NCBI GenBank assembly: GCA_964484515.1
Contig: CAZAGT010000061.1
Location: 1 to 18,753, forward strand
Length of the DNA stretch: 18,753 nucleotides
Origin: CAZAGT01 sp964484515
GTDB taxonomy: Bacteria > Desulfobacterota > DSM-4660 > Desulfatiglandales > HGW-15
Reading direction: 5' to 3'
Under the pieces are notes generated by a model. It was given only the letters and a program-made list of their open reading frames with translations. It was not told the DNA's origin and made no database searches. Shown piece by piece: positions 1 to 6,830 of this stretch; position 1 is the first letter of the stretch; every line of letters starts with the position of its first letter. Made by a program: the position numbers and the translations under genes.

Positions 1-1
1 G

Positions 2-502
2 GAAGGCACCTACCCCCTCCCGGAAGCCCAGGTTGACCGGTTCATGTTGAAGTTGAAGATCACGTATCCCACGAAGGAAGAGGAGCATAAGATTCTCAAG
101 AAGATGGCGACCACGACTCCCAGCACGGACGTGGAACCCGTCATTCAGCGGCAGGATATCGCAGATTTGAGAGGCTTGGCCGACGAGATCTACGTGGATG
201 ACAAGATCGAAGAGTATATCGTCAACGTCGTGGAAGCCACGCGCAACCCGAGTCAATATGGTCTCGCAATCGGGGATATGATCCGCTACGGCGCCTCGCC
301 CCGCGCCACTATCTACCTCACCATGGGCGCCAGGGGTCATGCCCTCCTCCTGGGGCGCGGCTACGTGACGCCCCAGGACGTGAAGGACATCGGCCTGGAT
401 ATACTCCGACACCGTGTCATCGTCACCTACGAGGCGGAGGCGGAGGAGAAGACCTCAGAGGATATTGTGAAGTTGATCTTCGATACGGTGGAGGTACCCT
501 AA
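2..502 (+). CDS. moxR: MoxR-family AAA+ ATPase, C-terminal part (5'-truncated by the window edge)
   Basis: The reading frame is already open at base 2, so the gene begins outside the window; the first ATG (position 44) is internal. The visible part starts with EGTYPLPEAQVDRFM, the MoxR signature that follows the sensor-1 region. It continues through the alpha-helical lid with the sensor-2 motif YGASPRA, whose arginine contacts nucleotide, and on to a C-terminus (FDTVEVP) typical of the family. Walker A and B lie upstream and are not seen. MoxR ATPases are cytoplasmic chaperone-like AAA+ proteins that work with VWA-domain partners, and the DUF58 and Bat genes downstream are exactly such partners, so this is the first visible gene of a MoxR-Bat operon. 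It ends with TAA at 500-502, five bases before the left end of a repeat cassette. The family call is very secure; the exact subfamily cannot be given from this fragment. Confidence 0.95.
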   Translation, partial: EGTYPLPEAQVDRFMLKLKITYPTKEEEHKILKKMATTTPSTDVEPVIQRQDIADLRGLADEIYVDDKIEEYIVNVVEATRNPSQYGLAIGDMIRYGASPRATIYLTMGARGHALLLGRGYVTPQDVKDIGLDILRHRVIVTYEAEAEEKTSEDIVKLIFDTVEVP

Positions 503-506
503 AATA

Positions 507-964
507 GGTATTTAGGTGGAAGGCTGAAGGTGGAAGATTGAAGGTTGAAGGTGGAAGACTGAAGGTAGAAGGTTTCCAATGCGTGATCATACAGAACTCA
601 GGGCATTTGAGTTGGCTGACGAGGTTGCCGTTTTGCTTTATCGAGTAACTGCTAGATCCCCAAAAGAGGAATTGTATGTTTTGACTCCTCAAATGTGTAG
701 GGCAGCCGTTTCGCGATCCCTTCTAACATTGTGGAGGGATGCGCACGCGACACCCAGGCCGATGTCCTTCGTTTTCTCTTCATCGCTTTCGGTTCTCTGA
801 GGGAGCTGCACTATCAGCTGGATCTATCGAAGCGTCTGGGTTTCCTTCACGATGGGGATTCGTCTCTGATCGAACCCAAGATCATCGAAATGGAGAAGGT
901 CCCGAACGGCCTGATCCGAGCGGAGCGAGATCGTTGAAAACCTTCAGCCTTCTACCTAAGTACC
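507..964 (+). mobile_element. Repeat-bounded cassette carrying a broken four-helix-bundle gene (copy 1)
   Basis: A 458-bp unit inserted between moxR and DUF58. Its ends form an inverted pair: 507-531 (starts GGTATTTAGGTGGAAGG) and the reverse complement of 940-964 (starts GGTACTTAGGTAGAAGG) match at 23 of 25 positions by eye. Inside the left end, the purine pattern GGTGGAAG/GGTTGAAG/GGTAGAAGG repeats until 574, just before the gene. A second unit of the same design, in the opposite orientation, lies at 11061-11580. No recombinase is encoded and I see no clear target-site duplication, so mobility is inferred from the matched termini and from the interruption of an otherwise compact operon. Confidence 0.6.
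579..937 (+). pseudogene. Four-helix-bundle protein (23S rRNA intervening-sequence protein family), frameshifted copy
   Basis: From ATG 579 the translation (MRDHTELRAFELADEVAVLL...) closely follows the intact gene at 11136-11492. The frame is then lost near 711-716, where an extra CG (TCGCG against TCG in the intact copy) shifts it by two. The remainder continues in the other frame (EGCARDTQADVLRFLFIAFGSLRELHYQ...) to the TGA at 935-937. Both halves cover the whole family length of about 118 residues, so this is a single-lesion pseudogene rather than a fragment. The family (TIGR02436/S23-type) is known from 23S rRNA intervening sequences and as stand-alone copies; its biochemical role is not established. 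The protein should be inactive unless the frameshift is a sequencing error. It lies inside a repeat cassette and directly precedes DUF58. Confidence 0.85.
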
Positions 965-980
965 TTTGTTTTTTGCAGTC

Positions 981-1859
981 ATGATCCCTAAAGAGCTCGC
1001 CAAGAAGATTAGATATATCGAAATCTATACCAGCAAGGCGGTCAACGACGTCCTGGCCGGGGAGTACGAGAGCGTCTTTAAGGGTCGTGGCATGGAGTTT
1101 GACGAGGTTCGCGAATACACCCCGGGCGACGAGATTCGAACGATCGATTGGAACGTGACGGCCCGTATGGGTCACCCGTATGTCAAGCGCTTCGTTGAAG
1201 AACGTGAACTCACCGTCATGTTCCTGGTGGATCTCTCGGCCTCCGGGGCCTTCGGCAGCGTCGACAAGACCAAGAACGAGGTCGCGGCGGAGCTATGTGC
1301 CCTCCTCTCTTTCTCAGCGGTCAAGAACAATGACAAGGTCGGCTTGATCGTCTTTACTGACAGGACTGAGCTCTTTGTACCTCCCAAGAAAGGCCTCTCC
1401 CATGTCCTGCGTTTGATCAGGGACCTCTTGAACTTCAAGCCGAAAGAGGTCCAGACGAACATCTCAGAAGGCCTCGATTATCTTGGTCGCGTGACCCACA
1501 AGCGCTGCGTCGTATTCCTAGTCTCCGATTTCCAGAGCGAAGGTTTTGAAAGGCCGCTGCGAATCCTCTCCAAACGGCACGACCTGATCGCCCTGTCGAT
1601 AACCGATCCGCGCGAAACGGTCATGCCGGACGTCGGCCTCATTGAGCTGGAGGACGCCGAAACGGGCGAACGGGTGGTTCTTGATACGGGCAGCCGTGGG
1701 GTCCGTGACGAGTTTGTGAGGCTCGGACGAGCGCGGGCCCATCAGCTCCGCAACACATTTCGATCCATGAATATCGATCACGCCGAGGTCGTCAGCGGGT
1801 CGGACTATGTAAAAAAGTTGGTCGGTTTTTTTCGGAGTCGTGAACGGCGACGGAGGTGA
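981..1859 (+). CDS. DUF58 domain protein (VWA-like), MoxR partner
   Basis: A 292-residue protein. The hallmark DUF58 stretch is present: GRGMEFDEVREYTPGD then IRTIDWNVTARMG and VKRFVEERE, at about residues 34-75. It is followed by a VWA-like fold with a MIDAS-type FLVDLSAS (DxSxS). There is no signal peptide or membrane segment, so it is probably cytoplasmic. DUF58 proteins are almost always encoded next to moxR and are thought to be its substrate adaptor or metal-binding partner. I chose ATG 981 because MIPKELAKKIRYIEI is the usual N-terminus; a TTG at 966 is in frame but unlikely. No Shine-Dalgarno sequence precedes 981: the upstream bases are the end of the cassette at 964 followed by a T-rich stretch, so the insertion may have removed the native site. 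The TGA at 1857-1859 is six bases from the next start, with GGAGG overlapping the end. Confidence 0.93.
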   Translation: MIPKELAKKIRYIEIYTSKAVNDVLAGEYESVFKGRGMEFDEVREYTPGDEIRTIDWNVTARMGHPYVKRFVEERELTVMFLVDLSASGAFGSVDKTKNEVAAELCALLSFSAVKNNDKVGLIVFTDRTELFVPPKKGLSHVLRLIRDLLNFKPKEVQTNISEGLDYLGRVTHKRCVVFLVSDFQSEGFERPLRILSKRHDLIALSITDPRETVMPDVGLIELEDAETGERVVLDTGSRGVRDEFVRLGRARAHQLRNTFRSMNIDHAEVVSGSDYVKKLVGFFRSRERRRR

Positions 1860-1865
1860 AACACG

Positions 1866-3254
1866 GTGGATGAGTTGAACTTGACCTTGCCGGAACGAAA
1901 GACTGCCGCGACAGGATCACAGAAGCTGGTCATCATCCTACTCTTCTTCCTGATTGCGGTGGGCGTGGCCAATCTGGTAGCGGCCCTGTACGCTCCTGAA
2001 CGGCATCGAGAAACATCCCCTGCAGGTCGACTCCCTGCTGATGATATCCGCGACTTGGCCTTGAAATATGAAAAACAGGCCCTTTGGGAGCAGGCAGCGG
2101 TGACCTGGCGCGAATACTTGGAGCTCACCGAACTCGACGCCGAGGGTCGGGCCAAGATCTGGTACCGGATCGGTAAACTCTGTCAGGATACGGGAGAGTA
2201 TCAAAAGGCCCTTGCCGCCTACTATCGCTCTGAAAGCCACGCCAGAGTACCCGAATTGGAATCCGATATCAATCGCCGGGTGCAGGAATGTCTCGAAATA
2301 TCGGGCCTGTTTGCCGCACTGCGTTATGAGCTGGAGGATCGCGTCGGCGTCGAAAAGACAGCGACCGGCGAGACCGTGGTGGCCGAGATCGGCGCGTCCA
2401 AGATCACGAGGGCAGAGCTGGATCGACGGATCGAAGAGCAAATTGAGCGTCAGTTGGCCATGATGGCGCCCTTCATGACGGAAGAGGACCGCAACGCGCG
2501 CAAGGACATGATGCTGAAACAGCTTTCATCTGAACAGGCGCGGCGTCAGGCCCTGAATCAAATCGTCCTCGAGGAGATCCTGTATCGGAAGGCACGCGAG
2601 GACAAGCTCACGGAGGATCCCACGGTTCGTGCGATTATCAGGGGCGCTGAGCGCAGTATCCTGGCACAGCAGGTGCTCGAGCGGGAATATGCCGAACAGA
2701 TCAAGATCCTGCCGGTTGATCTGGAGACCTATTACCAAGCCCATAAACAGGACTTCAGGGAACCAGAACAGGCGCTCATCAGTCACATCCTCCTAGAGGA
2801 TCGGGCGGCGGCGCAAAAGGCCCTGGCGAGACTCAGGGAAGGGGCCGATTTCGCTGAGCTGGCCGAACGACTCTCCCGTGATCCCAAGACCAAGGATAAG
2901 GGCGGTGAGATCGAGACCTGGGTTAAAAAGGGCGCCGTTATTCCCGAGATCAAGGTCCCCGCAGAGTCACTCGAGGCCGTCTTCCTCACGGAAGCGGGCC
3001 GGGTTTTGGACGAGCCGCTGGAATCGAACCAAGGCTTCCATCTCATCAAGGTCCGCGAAAGAAGGCCGGAGCGTCAGCAAGACTTTGAAGAGGTTCGGGC
3101 CGATGTCTACCGGGCCCTGCGATCCCGCAAGGAATCCGAAGTGAGCGAAAAGCTCGTGACGGAGCTCAAGGAACGTTATAACGTCGTGATTCACACCTCA
3201 AACCTTCAAGATAGCGTTAGCGACGGCAGTGATGGGGATGAAGCCAAGAGGTAG
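1866..3254 (+). CDS. Membrane-anchored TPR/parvulin peptidyl-prolyl isomerase (SurA/PrsA-like)
   Basis: A 462-residue protein from a GTG start, with GGAGG at 1852-1856 (9 bases upstream). A single N-terminal membrane segment spans residues ~20-41 (LVIILLFFLIAVGVANLVAA). It is followed by a TPR-like helical stretch at ~57-145 (YRIGKLCQDTGEYQKALAAYY), a SurA-like helical chaperone region at ~170-295, and a parvulin rotamase domain at ~300-398. Parvulin landmarks are ISHIL (His307), GADFAELAERLSRDPKTKDK GGEI and GFHLIKV (His392). The charged tail is SDGSDGDEAKR. Topology suggests the bulk is outside the cytoplasm, where it would fold envelope proteins. It lies in the operon between DUF58 and the BatD-like gene, six bases from DUF58, so it is co-transcribed and probably serves the Bat complex. 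An isomerase is not a standard member of this operon. The domain calls are firm; the link to Bat folding is inference. Confidence 0.88.
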   Translation: MDELNLTLPERKTAATGSQKLVIILLFFLIAVGVANLVAALYAPERHRETSPAGRLPADDIRDLALKYEKQALWEQAAVTWREYLELTELDAEGRAKIWYRIGKLCQDTGEYQKALAAYYRSESHARVPELESDINRRVQECLEISGLFAALRYELEDRVGVEKTATGETVVAEIGASKITRAELDRRIEEQIERQLAMMAPFMTEEDRNARKDMMLKQLSSEQARRQALNQIVLEEILYRKAREDKLTEDPTVRAIIRGAERSILAQQVLEREYAEQIKILPVDLETYYQAHKQDFREPEQALISHILLEDRAAAQKALARLREGADFAELAERLSRDPKTKDKGGEIETWVKKGAVIPEIKVPAESLEAVFLTEAGRVLDEPLESNQGFHLIKVRERRPERQQDFEEVRADVYRALRSRKESEVSEKLVTELKERYNVVIHTSNLQDSVSDGSDGDEAKR

Positions 3255-3322
3255 GCACGATTTGCTTGGGTCAGCGAGGGAATCATGTGGACATGGTCGG
3301 GTACAGTCCAAAAGCTGTATTT

Positions 3323-3410
3323 ACCGCAGAGTCACAGAGGGCGCAGAGTCGGTTCTCCTTTTCACTTTCTGCTGAGAGGCCAGAAAGTGAAAAACAACAG
3401 CCCTTCGGGC
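3323..3410 (+). repeat. CGCAGAG/hairpin repeat element, arm A
   Basis: The tract ACCGCAGAGTCACAGAGG (3323-3340) then GCGCAGAG precedes a perfect 13-bp inverted repeat, TTTTCACTTTCTG (3359-3371) and CAGAAAGTGAAAA (3381-3393), with a 9-nt loop. A small GCCC-TTC-GGGC hairpin follows at 3400-3410. Reverse-complemented, the 3488-3604 element shows the same order (GCAGAG tract, then TTT-CA hairpin ending in GCTGA), so the two are inverted arms of one unit. CGCAGAG-type interspersed repeats of this kind are widespread in bacterial genomes; function unknown. It lacks a T-run terminator tail. Confidence 0.6.
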
Positions 3411-3487
3411 ACGATCGTATTTAACACAAATCATTATATAGACCAGTGCAGATCAAGTGCGGACTTTATCACGGAGTGATTGAGAAG
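3411..3487. other. AT-rich spacer between the two repeat arms, no gene seen
   Basis: This is the centre of the 3255-3703 gap between the isomerase and the BatD-like gene. It is locally AT-rich (TATTTAACACAAATCATTAT) and unlike its surroundings. In other genomes this position of CGCAGAG elements is, from memory, often taken by a small gene (GxxExxY family). I see no recognisable remnant of one, only CACGGAGTGATTGAG at 3470-3484. The short open frame 3285-3479 crosses the repeat arm and is not considered coding. Confidence 0.4.
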
Positions 3488-3604
3488 TTTCATTTGCCGC
3501 CCTCCTTGCCGTGCCATAGCTCTAGCGACGGCAGGTCAGCGGCAAATGAAAAAAACACCTTGTCTCTGCGTTCTCCGCGTCTCGAGCGAAGCGGGCGGTG
3601 AAAC
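3488..3604 (+). repeat. CGCAGAG/hairpin repeat element, arm B
   Basis: A 13-bp perfect inverted repeat, TTTCATTTGCCGC (3488-3500) and GCGGCAAATGAAA (3539-3551), encloses an inner TGCCGT/ACGGCA pairing. It is followed by CTCTGCGTTCTCCGCGTCTC and then GAGCGAAGCGGGCGGTGAA to 3604. The same order (GCGGCAAA, CTCTGCG, TCTAGCGAAGC, GGTGGTGAAG) recurs at 8275-8339 before batD, which establishes an interspersed family in this window. The palindrome CTGTAGCTACAG at 3618-3629 lies just downstream and may be chance. Confidence 0.65.
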
Positions 3605-3703
3605 CATGGAAGCAGATCTGTAGCTACAGAACACGAGTCACGGAGGAAAAGAAAGGTCGTGAGGCGTGAGGAAAGAGGCTCGCGGAATGAGGGGCGTTGC
3701 GCG

Positions 3704-4699
3704 ATGAGGATCTTGGCCTTGCTGGTCCTCCTGCTGGCCCTGGCGGGAGCAGGTTGCATCAAGGCCGATGAGAAGAAGGGGCCTGACAAGGATTTTGAGA
3801 TTCGGAAGGAGTACCAGCGCGGCCCACTCACCTTTACCGTCAAACTGAGCAAGGATCAGATCACTATTGCAGAGCATGTCTTGCTGCAGCTCGAAGTCAA
3901 GGTGGAGGACGCCTACCAGGTCGAGCTGCCGGAGTTCGGCGACAAGCTCGAGCAGTTCGGCATCGTGGACTACGTGGCGACACCACCTCGACTTGAGGGG
4001 GAAGACCTGGTCGTATACACGAAATCCTATGAACTCGAGCCGTTTCTTTCCGGGGAGTACAAAATCCCCCCCATGAAGGTCTCCTTTTGGAAACAGGGAG
4101 AGGAGAAGAGGCACGACGTGGAGAGCGAGACCCTCACCGTTCGGGTTTCCTCCCTGCTGCCCGAAAAAGCAGCAGAGCTGAAAATCGAGGAGATCATGCC
4201 GCCCGTCGCCATCCCACGCCCTCCGCACCGTTGGCTTTACGCTCTGGTCGGCGCCGCGATTCTTTGCGCGGTCGGCTTTTTTGGGTATCAGCGGTGGCGG
4301 AAACTGAGGACGGGCACGAAAACGGTCATCGGGCCGCCGGCCCACGAGACCGCCTTTGCACAATTGGAGGAGCTGATCCAGGCCAAGCTGATCGAAAGGG
4401 GTGAGGTCAAGCTGTTCTACTTGCGCCTCTCCAATACCTTGCGACACTATATCGAGGACCGCTTCGCCTTGCGGGCCCCCGAGCTGACCACCGAGGAATT
4501 CCTTGCAGACCTTCGTGATACGGATATGTTGATCCAAACCCATAAGGCCCTGTTGAAGAAATTCCTGCAGCATTGCGACCTGGTGAAGTTTGCCGAACAT
4601 CTGCCGACCACTGATGAAATTCAACAGGCCTTTGACGCCTGCAAGCGTTTTATTCTGGAGACCCAGGCCCCGGCACAAGCAAGCGCCATGAGTGAGTGA
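3704..4699 (+). CDS. BatD-like / DUF4381-like membrane protein of the Bat operon
   Basis: A 331-residue protein from ATG 3704, with GAGGGG at 3689-3694. An in-frame start at 3659 would only add repeat-encoded residues (MRREERGSRNEGRCA) ahead of the signal sequence. The signal sequence MRILALLVLLLALAGAGC could be a lipoprotein signal, but its lipobox is atypical (Gly at -3). A beta-sandwich region follows (~40-150, LSKDQITIAEHVLLQLEVKV), resembling the immunoglobulin-like repeats of BatD. One membrane helix is at ~176-198 (RWLYALVGAAILCAVGFFGY), with a cytoplasmic helical tail carrying FYLRLSNTLRHYIEDRF and LTTEEFL, the pattern shared by DUF4381 and the BatD C-terminus. It lies three bases before batA, so translation is likely coupled. 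A full-length BatD is also present (8347-10236), so this is a second, shorter member. The role in presenting VWA partners is inferred. Confidence 0.82.
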   Translation: MRILALLVLLLALAGAGCIKADEKKGPDKDFEIRKEYQRGPLTFTVKLSKDQITIAEHVLLQLEVKVEDAYQVELPEFGDKLEQFGIVDYVATPPRLEGEDLVVYTKSYELEPFLSGEYKIPPMKVSFWKQGEEKRHDVESETLTVRVSSLLPEKAAELKIEEIMPPVAIPRPPHRWLYALVGAAILCAVGFFGYQRWRKLRTGTKTVIGPPAHETAFAQLEELIQAKLIERGEVKLFYLRLSNTLRHYIEDRFALRAPELTTEEFLADLRDTDMLIQTHKALLKKFLQHCDLVKFAEHLPTTDEIQQAFDACKRFILETQAPAQASAMSE

Positions 4700-4702
4700 G
4701 AG

Positions 4703-5761
4703 ATGCGATTTGAAGCACCCTGGGCATTCCTGGTCCTACTCATCATCCCCTTGATCGGCTGGTACTACCACCGCAGCCGTGGATGGGGTAGTCTCCGCTT
4801 TTCCAGCACGGCCCATGCGAGCCGTGTCAGGCCATCCCTGAAGCAGCGTTTCATGGGAGTACCGCTTTGGTTGCGCATCCTGGTCCTCATCCTCCTGGCC
4901 GTCACCCTGGCGCGACCTCAGGAAGGCAAAGAGCAGGTGCGTGATATCAGCAAGGGTATAGCGATCGAAATGGTGGTCGACCGGTCGAGCAGCATGGGGG
5001 CCGAGATGAGCTTCAAGGGCCAACAGCTCACCCGGCTCGACGTGGTCAAACACGTCTTTGAGGAGTTTGTCACCGGAAAGGGGAGTGAGCTCGCCGGACG
5101 GCCCAACGACCTGATCGGGATGATCTCCTTCGCCCGTTACGCCGATACGGTGTGTCCGCTGACCCTGGCGCACGGGGCCCTTTCCCAGTTTCTCGAGGGT
5201 ATCCACCTGGTGAGGCGGCGAAATGAGGACGGCACGGCCATCGGCGATGCGATCGCACTTGCCGCGGCCCGACTCCAAACGGCGGAGGAGACGCTGGCCG
5301 GGCAGACAAAAATGGGCAAAGACAGATTCGACATCAAGAGCAAGATCATTATTCTGCTCACCGACGGACAGAACAACGCCGGCAAACGCAGTCCCTTGGA
5401 GTCCGCCGAGCTGGCCAAGAAGTGGGGCATTAAGATCTACACCATCGGGGTAGGCGGCACGGAAGGTCTCGTGCGCCAGAAGGGCCTGCTCGGCCGCTTT
5501 CTGCTCCGAACCGGTGAAGGGGTCGATCGCCGGACGTTGGCGGCCGTCGCCGAGACCACCGGGGGGCTCTTTCGGGTCGCCGAGGACGCGGATTCCTTGC
5601 GCGCCGTTTACCGGGAGATTGACCGGATGGAGCGGAGTGAGATCGAGACCGTTCGTTATCTGGACTACCGGGAGCTTTTTCAGCCGGTGCTCTTAGTAGC
5701 CTTGTTATTGATCTGCACCGAAATAGCTCTTCGATGCACCCTGTTTAGAAAGATTCCATGA
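4703..5761 (+). CDS. batA: BatA-like VWA-domain membrane protein
   Basis: A 352-residue protein in the typical BatA layout. There are two N-terminal membrane segments (~7-22 and ~55-71, the latter followed by ARPQ), a VWA domain, and a C-terminal membrane helix (~330-350). The metal-ion-dependent adhesion site is intact: DRSSS (Asp93, Ser95, Ser97), the threonine of DGTAIGDA (Thr178) and LTDGQNN (Asp221). VWA domains bind a divalent cation and protein partners; here the domain is predicted to lie outside the membrane. It starts three bases after the BatD-like gene and its TGA overlaps the next ATG (ATGA, 5758-5761), so batA and batB are translationally coupled. Bat proteins were named for aerotolerance in Bacteroides; their molecular job is unsettled, and an envelope stress or maturation role is the usual proposal. 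Confidence 0.93.
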   Translation: MRFEAPWAFLVLLIIPLIGWYYHRSRGWGSLRFSSTAHASRVRPSLKQRFMGVPLWLRILVLILLAVTLARPQEGKEQVRDISKGIAIEMVVDRSSSMGAEMSFKGQQLTRLDVVKHVFEEFVTGKGSELAGRPNDLIGMISFARYADTVCPLTLAHGALSQFLEGIHLVRRRNEDGTAIGDAIALAAARLQTAEETLAGQTKMGKDRFDIKSKIIILLTDGQNNAGKRSPLESAELAKKWGIKIYTIGVGGTEGLVRQKGLLGRFLLRTGEGVDRRTLAAVAETTGGLFRVAEDADSLRAVYREIDRMERSEIETVRYLDYRELFQPVLLVALLLICTEIALRCTLFRKIP

Positions 5762-6777
5762 GCGAGATTCGACTTCACGACACCCAGATGCTCCTGCTCC
5801 TCTGGACCATTCCGTTCCTGATCGGGCTATTTGTCTATGCCGGCTACCGGCGGCGTCAGGCCCTTGAACGCTTTGCCGAGGCCGATCTGCTGCCGCTCCT
5901 CAATTCCTCCGTGAGTGCCGCCAGGAGACGCTGGAAGGGTGGATTGCTGATGGCGGCATTTGCCTTGTGTGCCGTGGCGGCCGCGCGTCCGGCCTGGAAC
6001 CCCGTACCCAAGACCCTGCAGCGCCAGGGCCGCGACGTGGTCTTTATCCTGGACGTTTCCCGCAGCATGCTGGCCGAAGACCTCAGGCCCAACCGGCTGA
6101 AGCGAGCCAAGCTGGCCATGCTCGATTGTGTGGAAAGACTCCAGGGTGACCGGGTGGGTCTGATCGTGTTTGCCGGGAACGCCGTGGTCAAGTGTCCCCT
6201 TACCCTCGACTACGGCTTTTTCCGTATGATGCTGGAGGGGATATCCACGGCTAGCGTGGCTCGCGGCGGGACCATGATCGGCGATGCAATTCGAAAGGCC
6301 CTGGACGAGGTCTTCGACGATCTTGACAAGCAGTACAAGGACCTCATTCTGATCACGGACGGCGAGGACCACGACAGCTTCCCGGTCGAGGCCGCATCCG
6401 AGGCCGGCAAACGCGGCATCCGGCTGATCGCCATCGGCATCGGCGATGAGCAGCAGGGCAAGCGCATCCCGGTCACGGACGAATCCGGGCGGCGAACGTT
6501 CTTGAAATACCAGGGCCAGGAAGTCTGGTCCCGGCTGGATGCCGACACCCTGCGCAAGATGGTGAACGCGACCCCGGGCGGCCGCTATCTCAATGTGGCC
6601 ACCGGGACCATCGACCTGGGCGATGTGTACCTGGATCTGGTGGCCGGTGCCGAAAAAAAGGCCTTGGAGTCCAAGACCGTCAAACGGTATGAGGAAAAAT
6701 TCCAGATCTTCTTAGCCCTGGCCTTTATTCTGCTGTGCACGGAACTCGCCCTAAGTGAAAGAAGGAAAAAAAGGTAG
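5758..6777 (+). CDS. batB: BatB-like VWA-domain membrane protein
   Basis: A 339-residue paralogue of the preceding gene with the same topology: membrane segments at ~10-29 and ~61-77 (ending ARPAW), a VWA domain, and a C-terminal helix (FQIFLALAFILLCTELALS). The MIDAS is intact: DVSRSM (Asp99, Ser101, Ser103), GGTMIGDA (Thr172) and ITDGEDH (Asp201). The ATG sits in an ATGA overlap with batA. BatA and BatB are thought to interact through their VWA domains in a membrane complex. The protein ends ERRKKR, and its TAG stop (6775-6777) is the TAG of a GGTAGAAGGTGGAAGG repeat, so the repeat begins exactly at the end of the gene. The ending looks natural for the family, so I see no evidence of truncation. 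Confidence 0.93.
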   Translation: MSEIRLHDTQMLLLLWTIPFLIGLFVYAGYRRRQALERFAEADLLPLLNSSVSAARRRWKGGLLMAAFALCAVAAARPAWNPVPKTLQRQGRDVVFILDVSRSMLAEDLRPNRLKRAKLAMLDCVERLQGDRVGLIVFAGNAVVKCPLTLDYGFFRMMLEGISTASVARGGTMIGDAIRKALDEVFDDLDKQYKDLILITDGEDHDSFPVEAASEAGKRGIRLIAIGIGDEQQGKRIPVTDESGRRTFLKYQGQEVWSRLDADTLRKMVNATPGGRYLNVATGTIDLGDVYLDLVAGAEKKALESKTVKRYEEKFQIFLALAFILLCTELALSERRKKR

Positions 6778-6829
6778 AAGGTGGAAGGCATGCGACTTCG
6801 TCGGTTGGAGGTCTGAGGTTGGAGGCATC
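6773..6829 (+). repeat. Solo purine-rich repeat tract (no gene) between batB and batC
   Basis: GGTAGAAGGTGGAAGGC starts at 6773 and is followed by diverged copies GGTTGGAGGTCTGAGG and GGTTGGAGGC up to the batC start. This is the same motif family as the cassette ends at 507-531 and 11063-11092, but without a gene. Its last GGAGG (6821-6825) is positioned as the ribosome binding site of batC. The next bases, GGTGAACGGTGAACGG, are a further short repeat inside the batC N-terminus. Confidence 0.6.
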
Positions 6830-6830
6830 G

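Noticed and set aside
507..575. Regular GGTGGAAG-type repeats as a CRISPR array
   Set aside because: Units are short and contiguous, with no unique spacers and no cas genes.
579..937. Insertion as a real 23S rRNA intervening sequence with rRNA nearby
   Set aside because: No rRNA sequence flanks either copy; both neighbours are protein genes.
3359..3393. Perfect 13-bp hairpin as a rho-independent terminator inside the operon
   Set aside because: The stem is AT-rich and is followed by A-rich sequence (AAAAACAACAG), not a T-run on the + strand; the reverse strand has no gene to terminate.
3638..4678. 346-codon open frame on the - strand opposite the BatD-like gene
   Set aside because: A mirror of the real gene; the + strand product has a signal peptide, membrane helix and DUF4381-like motifs.
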